Shown in pieces: positions 35,059 through 44,836 of a DNA stretch of 64,000 nucleotides. The notes beneath the pieces were generated by a model. It was not told the DNA's origin. It saw nothing but the letters and a program-made list of their open reading frames with translations, and ran no database searches. This DNA is from Filobacillus milosensis (GTDB lineage: Bacteria > Bacillota > Bacilli > Bacillales > Alkalibacillaceae). A program made the position numbers and the translations under genes. The stretch lies in the NCBI RefSeq assembly GCF_004402015.1, contig NZ_SOPW01000004.1, forward strand, positions 1 through 64,000. The letters are read 5' to 3'. Position 1 is the first letter of the stretch, and each line of letters begins with the position of its first letter.

Positions 35059-36294
35059 TTATAACGCTAAAAGCCCTTGGCTAATAGCTATTTTTACATG
35101 TTCATAGGTTAAACCGCCTTGAACGTAAAGCGTATAAGGTTCTCTTATTGGTCCATCAGCTGTTAATTCAAGACTGGCACCTTGGATGAAAGTACCCGCT
35201 GCCATAATTACATCATGTTCATAACCAGGCATATAGCTCGGATAAGGTGTGACATGTGAATTAATTGGAGATTGTTGTTGTACGACTTGAGCGAATTTGA
35301 TCATCTCTTCTTTTGAGTTAAAGGTAATAGACTGAATTAAATCCGTGCGGTAATCATTTGGTCCTGGCGTGGTTTGATATCCAAAATTTTTAAGCAATGC
35401 TGAGGTAAAAATAGCACCTTTTAAAGCTTCCCCTACAACATGTGGTGCAAGAAATAACCCTTGGAACATTTCTTGCAAACTATATAAACTTGGGCCTGTT
35501 TCTTTTCCTAAACCAGGCGCAACCAAATAATTAGCACTTCTTTCAATCAATTCTTTTTTACCAACTATGTAGCCACCAGTTTTGACAATCCCAGCTCCCG
35601 GATTTTTAATAAGGGAACCAGCAATTATATCTGCTCCGACTTCTAATGGCTCTTTGTTTTCAACAAACTCTCCATAACAGTTATCAACAAAGACAATAAT
35701 ATCCTCATTAATTTCTTTTACAAATCGAATCATTTCTTGAATGTCATCAATAGTAAATGATGGACGATCTGCATAACCTTTCGACCTTTGAATGGCTATC
35801 ATTTTGGTGTTTGGGTTAATCACCTTTTTAACCTGCTCATAATTCACTTGTCCAACTTCATTTAAATCTATTTCATTATAGACAATCCCGAAGTCTGTTA
35901 ATGAGCCATCCACAGGTTGATCAATACCAATTACATTTTCTAAGGTATCATAGGGTCTTCCAGTGATTGAAACTAATTCATCGCCCGGTCTTAAGTTACC
36001 AAATAAAGCAGTAGTAATGGCATGGGTGCCTGAAATTAATTGAGGTCTAACCAATGCATCTTCCCCACCAAATACATTGGCATAAACCTCTTCAATTTTC
36101 TCTCTTCCAGCATCATCGTAACCATACCCAGTAGTCGGGTTAAAATGATAATCGCTTACTTGTAGCGAACGAAAGTTTTCTAATACTTTATGTTGATTGA
36201 AAGTTACAACTTTGGATACTTCATTAAAGACTTCTTGTAATTGCTTTTCTGTTTCTTCTATTACATGATAATTTTCTAAAAACACTTCTTTCAC
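35059..36294 (-). CDS. ynbB: PLP-dependent methionine gamma-lyase family protein YnbB
   Basis: A 411-residue PLP enzyme of the cystathionine/methionine gamma-lyase-like 'aluminium resistance' family (YnbB). Diagnostic segments are FNPTTGYGYDDAGREKIEEV, RPQLISGTHAITTALFGNLR, VFVDNCYGEFVE and the PLP-lysine region GADIIAGSLIKNPGAGIVKT. The substrate is not established. It starts one base after the hflX stop, so the two are co-translated, as in B. subtilis ynbA-ynbB. It ends at the terminator at 35009-35041. Confidence 0.93.
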   Translation of the reverse strand: MKEVFLENYHVIEETEKQLQEVFNEVSKVVTFNQHKVLENFRSLQVSDYHFNPTTGYGYDDAGREKIEEVYANVFGGEDALVRPQLISGTHAITTALFGNLRPGDELVSITGRPYDTLENVIGIDQPVDGSLTDFGIVYNEIDLNEVGQVNYEQVKKVINPNTKMIAIQRSKGYADRPSFTIDDIQEMIRFVKEINEDIIVFVDNCYGEFVENKEPLEVGADIIAGSLIKNPGAGIVKTGGYIVGKKELIERSANYLVAPGLGKETGPSLYSLQEMFQGLFLAPHVVGEALKGAIFTSALLKNFGYQTTPGPNDYRTDLIQSITFNSKEEMIKFAQVVQQQSPINSHVTPYPSYMPGYEHDVIMAAGTFIQGASLELTADGPIREPYTLYVQGGLTYEHVKIAISQGLLAL

Positions 36295-37527
36295 TCACTT
36301 TGTCAATTGATTGTATAATGGCATCTCTGATTCAACATACCCAGAAACATGATATGCTTCGTGTTCTTCTGTAAACTCTTCTAATTCTACAATCGTTTCG
36401 TGTTTTAAACGGTTCAGTAATTTTCCTTCATCAGATGGAATAAATACATTATATTGCTCCCATTCCATCTTTAGGACTTCTTCTATCTTCAAAACCAGAC
36501 GACTAAGATCAGCGTTATTTAAAGCGCTCATTTGTATACTAGGTTTTGAATAAGAAAAGAACTCCCCATCCAATAGGTCGGCTTTATTATAAACTGTCAA
36601 CATCGGTATGTGGTCAGCGTTAAGGCCTTTTAATATTCCATTGACCGTTTTTTCATGATCTATTGCGTTCTCATCTGAGCTATCAACTACATGCAATATG
36701 AAATCCGCTTCAGTTACTTCTTCTAATGTCGAACGAAAAGCTGCAATTAATGTAGTTGGTAACTTCTGAATAAATCCTACTGTGTCTGATAATAAAGCTT
36801 TAAATCCGCTAGGCAAACTAATCTTACGTGTTAAAGGATCTAAAGTAGCAAACAGCTTATCCTCTTCTAAGGAGGCTTCCTTAGTTAAACGATTAAACAA
36901 GGTTGATTTCCCTGCATTCGTATAACCAACTATCGCTATTTGAAAAGCAGAACGACGCTTACGGTTCTCCCTATATTGTTCACGATGTTTCGCAACTTGT
37001 TTTAATTGCTGTTTAATATCGGTGATTCGGTTACGAATATGACGTCGGTCTGTTTCTAACTTGGTTTCACCAGGACCTCTTGTACCAATTCCACCACCCA
37101 GACGGGACAATTCAATTCCCTGACCTTGAAGTCTTGGTAACATGTATTCAAGCTGAGCAAGTTCTACCTGAAGCTTACCCTCTTTCGTTCGAGCTCGCAT
37201 AGCAAAAATATCTAATATAAGCTGTGTGCGATCTATAATTTTTAATTCCCATGTATTAGATAAGTTTCTCGATTGAGAAGGTGTGAGCTCGCTATTAATT
37301 ATTGCTACCTCAACATCATGTTCTTCAATATAATGCTTGATGTCTTCTGTTTTGCCCGTTCCAATATAATAGGCAGTATGAACCTTTTCCCGCTTCTGCA
37401 CAAAAGTTTCTAATACTTCTGCATCAACTGTCTTTGCTAATGCAAGTAACTCTTCCATTGAAGACTGAAAGGAACGATCGTCTTCAGTCTGAATTTGACA
37501 CCCTACTAGAATTGCTTTTTCGTTCAT
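36295..37527 (-). CDS. hflX: Ribosome-associated GTPase HflX
   Basis: HflX binds the large ribosomal subunit and splits or rescues stalled ribosomes. The 410-residue protein has the N-terminal HflX domain with the glycine-rich SRLGGGIGTRGPGETKLETD, then a coiled coil and a G domain: IVGYTNAGKSTLFNRLT (G1), LLSDTVGFIQKLP (G3) and VYNKADLL (G4). The family's THE NATD-like C-terminal extension is brief here, ending SEMPLYNQL. It lies between hfq and ynbB; the 134-bp gap to hfq contains the hfq terminator, so it probably has its own promoter. Confidence 0.96.
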   Translation of the reverse strand: MNEKAILVGCQIQTEDDRSFQSSMEELLALAKTVDAEVLETFVQKREKVHTAYYIGTGKTEDIKHYIEEHDVEVAIINSELTPSQSRNLSNTWELKIIDRTQLILDIFAMRARTKEGKLQVELAQLEYMLPRLQGQGIELSRLGGGIGTRGPGETKLETDRRHIRNRITDIKQQLKQVAKHREQYRENRKRRSAFQIAIVGYTNAGKSTLFNRLTKEASLEEDKLFATLDPLTRKISLPSGFKALLSDTVGFIQKLPTTLIAAFRSTLEEVTEADFILHVVDSSDENAIDHEKTVNGILKGLNADHIPMLTVYNKADLLDGEFFSYSKPSIQMSALNNADLSRLVLKIEEVLKMEWEQYNVFIPSDEGKLLNRLKHETIVELEEFTEEHEAYHVSGYVESEMPLYNQLTK

Positions 37528-37613
37528 GTATTTACTCCTTTATGATCTGGTCTTTAATAAAATGATCTTTTCCTAAAATAACATCTGTTCTTATGTATTA
37601 TACACAAAATAAA

Positions 37614-37646
37614 ATAAGCCTAACACCAGTAAGGGTTAGACTTATC
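37614..37646 (-). terminator. Terminator of hfq
   Basis: AAGCCTAAC pairs with GTTAGACTT (one wobble) around the ACCAGTAAGG loop, followed on the minus strand by TATTTTATTTTG. It lies just after the hfq stop and before hflX. Confidence 0.65.
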
Positions 37647-37661
37647 ATTCATAACAAGTAT

Positions 37662-37883
37662 TTATGATTCCAAATCAATGTTTTTAGAAGGAGCAAATGT
37701 TGAAATAGCATGCTTGAAAATTAATTGTTGTTTTCCTTCTGTTTCGATTAATATTGTAAAATTATCGAACGATTTTACAACTCCACGCAATTGAAACCCA
37801 TTAGTTAGAAATACCGTTAATGGAACCTTCTCCTTGCGTAATTTGTTTAAATAAGTATCTTGTACGTTTGTAGAATTTGCCAT
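37662..37883 (-). CDS. hfq: RNA chaperone Hfq
   Basis: Hfq is a hexameric Sm-fold RNA-binding protein. The 73-residue product has the Sm1 pattern [20 protein letters not shown] and the Sm2 motif [12 protein letters not shown], where the usual YKHA is FKHA. Gram-positive Hfq is short like this. It follows miaA by 17 bp in the conserved mutS-mutL-miaA-hfq order and is followed by a terminator. Confidence 0.97.
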   Translation of the reverse strand: MANSTNVQDTYLNKLRKEKVPLTVFLTNGFQLRGVVKSFDNFTILIETEGKQQLIFKHAISTFAPSKNIDLES

Positions 37884-37900
37884 ACAAACTCCTCCTCTAT

Positions 37901-38866
37901 CTATCTGTTATTATTTGTATTCGATAAAGAATCAATTCTTCCTTCTATTTTTTCAAAAATATTTTCAAAAGTCGACCAATAATTGTTAGGGTCGATCATA
38001 TACCAGTTAACTTCTGGTATTTTATTACGATAATAGGTTAATTGCCTTTTAGCAAAACGTCTAGTGTTACGTTTGATTAATTCAATTGCTCTTTCTTTTG
38101 GATACTCTCCTTCAAAATACGGCACCCATTCTTTATAGCCAATACCTTGCATAGGTTGAATGTCACTTCCAAATCGTTCATAGATTTCTTCAACCTCTTG
38201 AAGTAATCCATTCTCGATCATCTGGTCCACCCTTATGTTTATACGGTCATAAAGCACTTCTCGTTCCATATTTAATCCAATAATCATGGGTTGATATGGA
38301 GACGTTTCTTCTTGTTCACGTTCAATTTCTGACATTCTCTTGCCTGTCATGTCGTAAACTTCAAGAGCTCTTACAACTCTTCTAATATTATGAGGGTGAA
38401 TCTTATCAGCTTGTACAGGATCAACTGTTTTTAACTTTTGATAATAAGGTTCAACACCATTTTCCTTTATATCATCTAATGATTCTTTTACATATTCTGA
38501 ATCTCGTTTAGCATCAGAAAATTGAAAATCATACAAGGCTGAATGGACATAAAAACCGGTACCACCTACAACAACAGGAATTTTATTTCTTTCTGATAAA
38601 TCATCTACAAGTTTTTTTAGGTCTTTTTTAAAATTTGCTGCTGAATAATCGTCTGTTGGTTCTAAATGGTTTATTAAATGATGTGGAATACCTTCAGTCT
38701 CTTCGTCTGTAACTTTTGCTGAACCTATATCAAAGTATTTATAAAATTGCATGGAATCAGCATTAATTACTTCACCGTTTATTCTTTTACTCAATTCTAT
38801 TCCTAATTTAGTTTTTCCTACAGCAGTGGGGCCAATAATACTTACGACAATAGGACGATTCATCAT
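37901..38866 (-). CDS. miaA: tRNA dimethylallyltransferase MiaA
   Basis: MiaA adds a dimethylallyl group to A37 of tRNAs reading codons that start with U, the first step of ms2i6A. The 321-residue protein has the P-loop [19 protein letters not shown], the catalytic-region [19 protein letters not shown], the [13 protein letters not shown] motif, and the C-terminal [13 protein letters not shown] and [14 protein letters not shown]. MiaB, which completes the modification, is encoded 6 kb away at 44837-46420. The start ATG lies 9 bp after the mutL stop. Confidence 0.97.
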   Translation of the reverse strand: MMNRPIVVSIIGPTAVGKTKLGIELSKRINGEVINADSMQFYKYFDIGSAKVTDEETEGIPHHLINHLEPTDDYSAANFKKDLKKLVDDLSERNKIPVVVGGTGFYVHSALYDFQFSDAKRDSEYVKESLDDIKENGVEPYYQKLKTVDPVQADKIHPHNIRRVVRALEVYDMTGKRMSEIEREQEETSPYQPMIIGLNMEREVLYDRINIRVDQMIENGLLQEVEEIYERFGSDIQPMQGIGYKEWVPYFEGEYPKERAIELIKRNTRRFAKRQLTYYRNKIPEVNWYMIDPNNYWSTFENIFEKIEGRIDSLSNTNNNR

Positions 38867-38875
38867 TTCACACCC

Positions 38876-40699
38876 TTACATGATTCTCTTAAACATTCGT
38901 TGCAACTCATACTCACTAAAATGAATAACAATCGGTCGACCATGAGGGCAAGTAAAAGGATCCTTACATGTTCGTAACTGATTAAGAAGATACTCCATCT
39001 CTTGATGATTTAAATAGTGATTAGCTTTTATGGAACGTTTGCACGACATAAGAATAGCCGCTTCTTCTCTAATCTTCTCTATATCAATATTACGACCATC
39101 TATTAATTCATCCACCATATCACGAATAATTTGCTCTTCTTCTCCGTTAGGAAACCAACTAGGGTAAGAACGCACGATATAACTATAATCGCCAAACTGC
39201 TCTAAAAATAAACCTACTCGTTCTAATGAGCTTTTGTTTTCTTCTATGGCTATAGCTTCTTGATTCGTGAAATCAAATGTTAAAGGCACAGACAATTCTT
39301 GTACCTCATTAGGGGGATCGCCCAACTTTTTCTTAAAATACTCATACTTTATACGTTCTTGAGCGGCATGTTGATCAATCATATATAGCCCTTTTTCATT
39401 TTGTGCTAATATATAAGTCCCATGCAGCTGACCGATTGGGTACATTACGGGCATTCGTTCTGATTCTTCTGCTACATCCTCTGACTCATGCGATTGATTA
39501 TAATGTCCTAAATCATCATCTTTCTTATCTGCCATCGATTGCTCATTGATTGAAGAATCAATAGGTTCTTGAACTTTGAATCCGTGTGACCAATCTTCTA
39601 ACTCTTCCTTTTCAGTTACATCAGAAGGAGGCAAGGTCGGTTTAGTTGAACTAAATGATAATTCAGTTTGTGTTGATTTCTGTTTTTCTTTTTTCACTCC
39701 TTGTGGGATTAAGCGTTGCTGATGCAAGACTTCATAAATCGCTTGCTTAACAATATCAAACAACTCTTTTTCCTTACTGAAACGAACTTCTGTTTTAGCT
39801 GGATGAACATTAACGTCTACTAAATATGGGTCCATTTCTATCTGTAAGACAACAACTGGATATCTACCAATAGGCAAGAAGGTATGATATCCATCAAATA
39901 TAGCCTTATTAATCACCGGGTTTTTAATGAAACGACCATTGACGATAAGCGAAATAAAATTTCTGTTTGATCGGGTAATTTCTGGTTTAGCTATATAACC
40001 TGATATCTTATAATCTAATGAATACTCATTGATTTTCAGCATGTTTTGAGCAATATTTTTTCCGTAAATTTGTTGAACAACTTGAAGTAAGTTTCCCGTT
40101 CCAGGACTAAAGAAAATTCTTTTACCATTGTGATAACATTCAAATCGAATATTGGGGTGTGACAATGCCATTTTATTAATGGTATCTGTAATATGACCTA
40201 ACTCAGTATGAATTGTTTTTAAGTACTTAAGTCTGGCAGGAGTATTATAAAACAGGTTTTCTACGATGATTTCAGTTCCTTTTCTTTTGGTGTGCTTCTG
40301 CTTTTCTTTTATTTCTCCGCCATGAACAATTAGCTCCGTGCCAGATTGATCTCCAGTAGAAGTTCTTAAGGTTAATTGACTAACAGAAGAAATACTAGCT
40401 AATGCCTCTCCTCTAAATCCTAGTGTTTTTACTCTAAATAAATCAAATTCATCTACTATTTTACTGGTAGCATGGCGAAAGAATGCTTTTTGACAGTCCT
40501 CTGGTTCAATACCATCACCATCATCAATAACTTTAATTGTTCTTAGACCCGCTTCTTCTAAATCAACCTTAATCCATTTGCTATTAGCATCCACACTATT
40601 TTCCAGTAACTCTTTTATAACAGAAGCTGGACGTTCAACAACTTCACCGGCAGCAATTTTATTGGAAAGTTCATCAGGTAACTGTACAATTTTTCCCAT
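38876..40699 (-). CDS. mutL: DNA mismatch repair endonuclease MutL
   Basis: MutL couples mismatch recognition by MutS to strand nicking. The 607-residue protein has a GHKL ATPase N-domain (VIKELLENSVDANSKWIKVD, TLGFRGEALASISSVSQLTL, KGTEIIVENLFYNTPARLKY). A variable acidic linker spans about 335-410. The C-terminal nuclease domain has the metal-binding MIDQHAAQERIKYEYFKKK and the CPHGRP motif near the end. The nuclease motif fits bacteria that lack MutH. It begins 15 bp after mutS. Confidence 0.97.
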   Translation of the reverse strand: MGKIVQLPDELSNKIAAGEVVERPASVIKELLENSVDANSKWIKVDLEEAGLRTIKVIDDGDGIEPEDCQKAFFRHATSKIVDEFDLFRVKTLGFRGEALASISSVSQLTLRTSTGDQSGTELIVHGGEIKEKQKHTKRKGTEIIVENLFYNTPARLKYLKTIHTELGHITDTINKMALSHPNIRFECYHNGKRIFFSPGTGNLLQVVQQIYGKNIAQNMLKINEYSLDYKISGYIAKPEITRSNRNFISLIVNGRFIKNPVINKAIFDGYHTFLPIGRYPVVVLQIEMDPYLVDVNVHPAKTEVRFSKEKELFDIVKQAIYEVLHQQRLIPQGVKKEKQKSTQTELSFSSTKPTLPPSDVTEKEELEDWSHGFKVQEPIDSSINEQSMADKKDDDLGHYNQSHESEDVAEESERMPVMYPIGQLHGTYILAQNEKGLYMIDQHAAQERIKYEYFKKKLGDPPNEVQELSVPLTFDFTNQEAIAIEENKSSLERVGLFLEQFGDYSYIVRSYPSWFPNGEEEQIIRDMVDELIDGRNIDIEKIREEAAILMSCKRSIKANHYLNHQEMEYLLNQLRTCKDPFTCPHGRPIVIHFSEYELQRMFKRIM

Positions 40700-40714
40700 T
40701 GTGATTAGCCTCCT

Positions 40715-43261
40715 CTAGTCCAGCTTTTTCTTCATTTCATACAATAAATTCATCGCATCCATTGGTGTCATGTTTAATAAATTCGATTCTTTTAATTGAT
40801 TAATAACTTCGACATCCTTTGTGAATTTCACTTCACGTTGCTCTTCAAATAGAGTAAGTTGTTCTTCAGAAGATTCTTGTTCTCTGATTGAACTTGTTGC
40901 TTCATAGGTCTCAAGTAAGTAGTTCGCACGGTCAATGATATCATGAGGAAGATTAGCTAGTTTTGCGACGTGTACCCCGTAACTCTTGTCAGCTTTTCCT
41001 TCTTTAATATGGTGTAAGAAAACGACTTCTCCTTCATGTTCATCTACTTCTACGTGAACATTTTTAAGGTGATCTAATGAATCTTCTAAAGCCGTCAGTT
41101 CATGGTAATGTGTTGAGAATAATGTCTTCGCACCTATATGGTGGTGAATATACTCCACAATCGATTGAGCTAGCGCCATACCGTCATAAGTACTCGTTCC
41201 TCGACCTATTTCATCAAACAATATTAAACTGTCTTTTGATGCATTTCTTACAGCGTGCTCAGCTTCTAACATTTCTACCATAAATGTACTCTGACCAGAC
41301 ACTAAATCATCCGCTGCACCAATTCGAGTAAATATTTGATCAAATACTGGCAGATTGGCCGAATGAGCAGGTACAAAACAACCAATTTGAGCCATGATCA
41401 CAATTAAACCGAGTTGACGCATATACGTACTTTTACCAGCCATATTCGGACCGGTAATTAATAAAATATTAGTGTTTTGGTCTAATTGAAAACTATTAGG
41501 CACAAATTCATCTTTCATGACTTGCTCCACAACTGGGTGGCGAGCATTCTCTACATTTACAGAATGATTTTGTACAATATTAGGTTGAACATAATTATTT
41601 TCTTCACTTACAATAGCAAAGCTTAATAATACATCAATTTGACTAATTTTATCAGCTAATAGTTGTAATGAAGGAATGTATTCTTTCATTTGTTCTCTAA
41701 TTTCTATAAATAAATCATATTCTAAAGCTACACTCTTATCATTTGCTTCAAGAATTAGGCGTTCTTTCTCTTTCAACTCTGGAGTAATATACCGTTCTGC
41801 ATTAGTTAATGTTTGCTTACGCTCATAGCGAGATAAATCAACATTAGCTATATTGGCCTTGGTAACCTCAATATAATACCCGAACACTTTGTTATAGCCT
41901 ACTTTAAGAGATTTAATTCCTGTATGTTCACGTTCTTGAGCTTCCAGATTTGCTACCCATGTTTTACCGTTGCGAGAAGCTTCTCTATATTCATCTAATT
42001 GCTGATGATAGCCATCTTTAATAATGCCACCTTCCGTAATTGAAATCGGCGGTTCTTCAGCAATCCCTTTATCTAATAATTTGAATATCGCTTCATAAGG
42101 TTTGAGGTCAGGTAATAATGATTGAATTGTAGATTCTTCAATCTGATCAATCGTTTGTTTGATTCTTGGAAGTGTACTGAGTGAACGTTTTAATTGAAGT
42201 AAATCTCTGGCATTAACATTTCCATATGACACACGACCTGCTAATCGTTCAATATCATAAATATCTTTTAAAGCTTCTTTCAATTCCTCACGTTCAAAAA
42301 AGTGGTCGATGAAAGCCTGAACCTGCTTATGTCGATTTTCAATAATCGATTTTGATAATAGTGGTCGGTCGATCCACTTTTTAAGTCGTCTGGCACCCAT
42401 TGCAGTTGATGTACGATCTAGAACAGATAACAAAGTTCCCTTTTTACTTTTATCACGGATAGATTCCATAAGCTCTAAATTACGTTTAGAGTATAAATCC
42501 AGCTTCATGTATTGAGCCAATTCAACATACTCTACTTGCTGTAAATGTAATAGAAATCTTTTTTGAGAATGATATATATATTGAAATACTCGACCAAAAC
42601 CACGAATCAGTCGTTGGTCAGATAAATTATCTACTAAGTATTGATAATCGTCTGGAATTTGTTCTCGGTCCTCAAAAGATATGGTCACATTTAGATAGTG
42701 ATATAATTCTTCTCTCATCTCATCATTAAAATCACCAGGCAGTACAATTTCTCGTACTGGGCGATTATATAATTCACTTAATACATCTTTAAAATTATTT
42801 TCAATTATACTAACGAAACTTTCACCAGTTGATAGATCTACATACGTTAAAATGTAATCCTGTTGGTCAGGCGTAATTGATACGATGAAATTATTTTCGT
42901 CTTCTGATAGCATACTATCTTCCATTATAGTCCCAGGTGTTATGACTTGTACGACCTCACGCTTAACTACACCTTTAGCAACTTTTGGATCTTCAACTTG
43001 TTCACAAATGGCTACTTTATACCCTTTTTCAATGAGTGCTTTTATATATCGCTCTGCTGAATGATATGGCACACCACACATAGGTATTTTCTCTTCCCCA
43101 CCATCTCGTTGAGTCAGCGTGATCTCTAATTCTTTCGAAGCTTTAAGCGCATCATCAAAGAACATTTCATAGAAATCACCTAATCGGAAGAATAAAAACG
43201 AATCTTTATTAGCTTGTTTAATATTTATATATTGTTCCATCATTGGCGTGTACTTTGCCAT
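40715..43261 (-). CDS. mutS: DNA mismatch recognition protein MutS
   Basis: MutS scans DNA for mismatches. The 848-residue protein has the mismatch-binding Phe-x-Glu motif in FFRLGDFYEMFFDDA near the N-terminus, connector and lever domains, and the ATPase with Walker A LLITGPNMAGKSTYMRQLGL, Walker B SLILFDEIGRGTSTYDGMAL, and the helix-turn-helix near LPHDIIDRANYLLE. The C-terminus has the beta-clamp-binding type segment EQLTLFEE. It forms an operon with mutL and miaA downstream; cotE upstream is separated by a terminator. Confidence 0.97.
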   Translation of the reverse strand: MAKYTPMMEQYINIKQANKDSFLFFRLGDFYEMFFDDALKASKELEITLTQRDGGEEKIPMCGVPYHSAERYIKALIEKGYKVAICEQVEDPKVAKGVVKREVVQVITPGTIMEDSMLSEDENNFIVSITPDQQDYILTYVDLSTGESFVSIIENNFKDVLSELYNRPVREIVLPGDFNDEMREELYHYLNVTISFEDREQIPDDYQYLVDNLSDQRLIRGFGRVFQYIYHSQKRFLLHLQQVEYVELAQYMKLDLYSKRNLELMESIRDKSKKGTLLSVLDRTSTAMGARRLKKWIDRPLLSKSIIENRHKQVQAFIDHFFEREELKEALKDIYDIERLAGRVSYGNVNARDLLQLKRSLSTLPRIKQTIDQIEESTIQSLLPDLKPYEAIFKLLDKGIAEEPPISITEGGIIKDGYHQQLDEYREASRNGKTWVANLEAQEREHTGIKSLKVGYNKVFGYYIEVTKANIANVDLSRYERKQTLTNAERYITPELKEKERLILEANDKSVALEYDLFIEIREQMKEYIPSLQLLADKISQIDVLLSFAIVSEENNYVQPNIVQNHSVNVENARHPVVEQVMKDEFVPNSFQLDQNTNILLITGPNMAGKSTYMRQLGLIVIMAQIGCFVPAHSANLPVFDQIFTRIGAADDLVSGQSTFMVEMLEAEHAVRNASKDSLILFDEIGRGTSTYDGMALAQSIVEYIHHHIGAKTLFSTHYHELTALEDSLDHLKNVHVEVDEHEGEVVFLHHIKEGKADKSYGVHVAKLANLPHDIIDRANYLLETYEATSSIREQESSEEQLTLFEEQREVKFTKDVEVINQLKESNLLNMTPMDAMNLLYEMKKKLD

Positions 43262-43349
43262 TTATGTAGTCCCCCATTTAAACTATATCTAATCGTCATT
43301 ATAGCATAGGTGTTCTGTAAAATTCATTGGTATGTACAATATGGAAAAA

Positions 43350-43380
43350 TAAAAAAGGCTGATAAAAACCAGCCTTTTAA
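43350..43380 (-). terminator. Terminator between cotE and mutS
   Basis: AAAAGGCTG pairs with CAGCCTTTT around an 8-nt loop, with A/T-rich tails on both sides. It ends cotE before the mutS operon. Confidence 0.82.
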
Positions 43381-43461
43381 ACATGAGTCATTTTGAGTAA
43401 AGAATAAAGTAAGTGAAGAACTCTGACTTTTGCTAATAAGCGTATATTCTAAATTCTTCTC

Positions 43462-43989
43462 TTAGTCTTTGTCGACATCAATTTCTGATAATTCAGCTTC
43501 TAACTCATCAAAATCGAAGTCATCTTCATCAAAACCATTCGGCTCAACTTTTGCCCAAACCTTTGTTTCTCCAATGATATCAACGACGAATTCACGTTCG
43601 AGTTCAACTTTAATTTTACCACTATCATCAATCGTACACTCTAACGTATTAGGTTGTTGTGTAGCACGAGCAACGACATCAAAGTTGTTTGAGATACATT
43701 TTTTATCCTTCATTACAATTGGTACTTTATCCACGTATTGTTTTCTTTCAGTAACAACCTCTGTCTTGGTATTGTCACTATATGAATACCAAACGTTAAT
43801 ATCATAAGCACCTGTGACCTCAACTGTATTTCCTTTTTTCTTTGCTTCATACTGATGATTGATGACCCAACACCCAAGAATACTTGTTGGTCTATGGTTT
43901 GGAGTAACCATATGAAGTGTTTCTGTGAACTTCTTCCCTTTACCACAAACTGCTTTAGTTATAATTTCGCGATAATCGCGGTCGAACAT
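43462..43989 (-). CDS. cotE: Outer spore coat morphogenetic protein CotE
   Basis: CotE assembles the outer coat of the spore. The 175-residue protein starting MFDRDYREIITKAVCGKGKK matches the family, with SILGCWVINHQYEAKKKGNT, YDINVWYSYSDNTKTEVV and an acidic C-terminal tail. The start at 43989 is preceded by AAAGGAGGAGGATCAGGC; the open frame extends nine codons further across that site, so the longer form is wrong. It is upstream of mutS as in B. subtilis. Expression should be under sigma-E/sigma-K in the mother cell; I did not resolve the promoter. Confidence 0.95.
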   Translation of the reverse strand: MFDRDYREIITKAVCGKGKKFTETLHMVTPNHRPTSILGCWVINHQYEAKKKGNTVEVTGAYDINVWYSYSDNTKTEVVTERKQYVDKVPIVMKDKKCISNNFDVVARATQQPNTLECTIDDSGKIKVELEREFVVDIIGETKVWAKVEPNGFDEDDFDFDELEAELSEIDVDKD

Positions 43990-44127
43990 GCCTGATCCTC
44001 CTCCTTTATTAGCCAATTTATTTTATGCAAATTAGGTATTTGTTGTGATTGTTGGCTTAATTGTTTTATGTTTCATATTCATTCATATGTAAATGCCCAT
44101 TAAAATGTTAATAAGAAAGGAGAAAGA

Positions 44128-44164
44128 AAAAATAAAGATCTATGGAATTAACCATAGACCTTTT
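44128..44164 (-). terminator. Hairpin terminator in the ricA-cotE gap
   Basis: AAGATCTATGG pairs with CCATAGACCTT around AATTAA (one mismatch that is a wobble on the minus-strand RNA), followed on the minus strand by TTATTTTTTCTTTC. It fits the end of the ricA transcript, beyond repeat copy B. Confidence 0.65.
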
Positions 44165-44210
44165 AAATATGAACTGTGTTAAAATTCAATACTTATGAAA
44201 ATGAAGAGCG

Positions 44211-44372
44211 AAAGGCGGCGACTCCTGGTCGACTAACTACGGCCACGTCCTGCGCCTGCGGTTACTCGGCGCAAAATAACGCAAAGAAGTAAAACAAAGT
44301 AGCTTTTGTGGCCGACGTCGACACTTGAGCGTCCAGGTCTTCGGAAAGCGTCCGCCTGCAGTGACTCGTAAA
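44211..44372. repeat. GC-rich nested intergenic repeat, copy B
   Basis: Same orientation as copy A. It begins AAAGGCGGCGACTCCTGG and ends GGAAAGCGTCCGCCTGCAG. One TCGAC/GTCGAC module is present. Its tip, after GGCCACGTCCTG, holds an extra segment of about 55 bp (starting CGCCTGCGGTTACTCGGCG) that copy A lacks. The CGGGNACAGCACGAG segment of copies A and C is absent. It fills most of the 433-bp gap between cotE and ricA (43990-44422), which otherwise holds only the terminator hairpin and the AT-rich cotE upstream region. Confidence 0.8.
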
Positions 44373-44422
44373 ATTAACTTTAATCTTTTACGAAACGTAA
44401 TTAAAGGTGCAACTTTTAGTTA

Positions 44423-44836
44423 CTAAACACGATTAATTTTTGAACCTGTTTCGCCTTTTAGAACATCTCCGCCTGTTGAACGAATGATTTCATCTGTTAC
44501 TTCATTAGCAATTGTATTTGTAATACGTTGTAACAGATCATTAACCACAACCTGGGAGTCTTTAAATTCCTGAACAATTGGTATTTCATCAAGTTCTTTT
44601 TGTAGACGATCTAATTCTTCCTCAACGCGTTTTAATGCTTCACCTTTGCCATAATGCTGTAAGTTAACAGCCTGCTTTTGAAGAGCTTTAATTTTTTTAA
44701 TATAGCTCTGTACTTTATTACTGTCGTTTATCTTTTCTTCAAGCTGTTTAAAACGTTCAATCTCTTCAATATTAGCAAGTTTTTTAGCTAAATCTTTAGC
44801 TTCTGCAACTACTTGTTCACGTGTATATTCTGCCAT
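44423..44836 (-). CDS. ricA: RicA/YmcA, RicAFT complex subunit
   Basis: RicA works with RicF (YlbF) and RicT (YaaT) in an iron-sulfur complex that promotes RNase Y-dependent mRNA maturation and influences biofilm, competence and sporulation. The 137-residue helical protein has the YlbF/YmcA-type pattern (REQVVAEAKDLAKKLANIEE, IKALQKQAVNLQHYGKGEAL, IVQEFKDSQVVVNDLLQ). It lies directly after miaB, its start abutting the miaB stop. RNase Y is encoded 3 kb upstream on the same strand. Confidence 0.94.
   Translation of the reverse strand: MAEYTREQVVAEAKDLAKKLANIEEIERFKQLEEKINDSNKVQSYIKKIKALQKQAVNLQHYGKGEALKRVEEELDRLQKELDEIPIVQEFKDSQVVVNDLLQRITNTIANEVTDEIIRSTGGDVLKGETGSKINRV

Noticed and set aside
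43469-43807. 112-codon plus-strand frame opposite cotE
   Set aside because: Ser-rich shadow of the acidic cotE tail; cotE on the other strand is a clear family member with a strong start.
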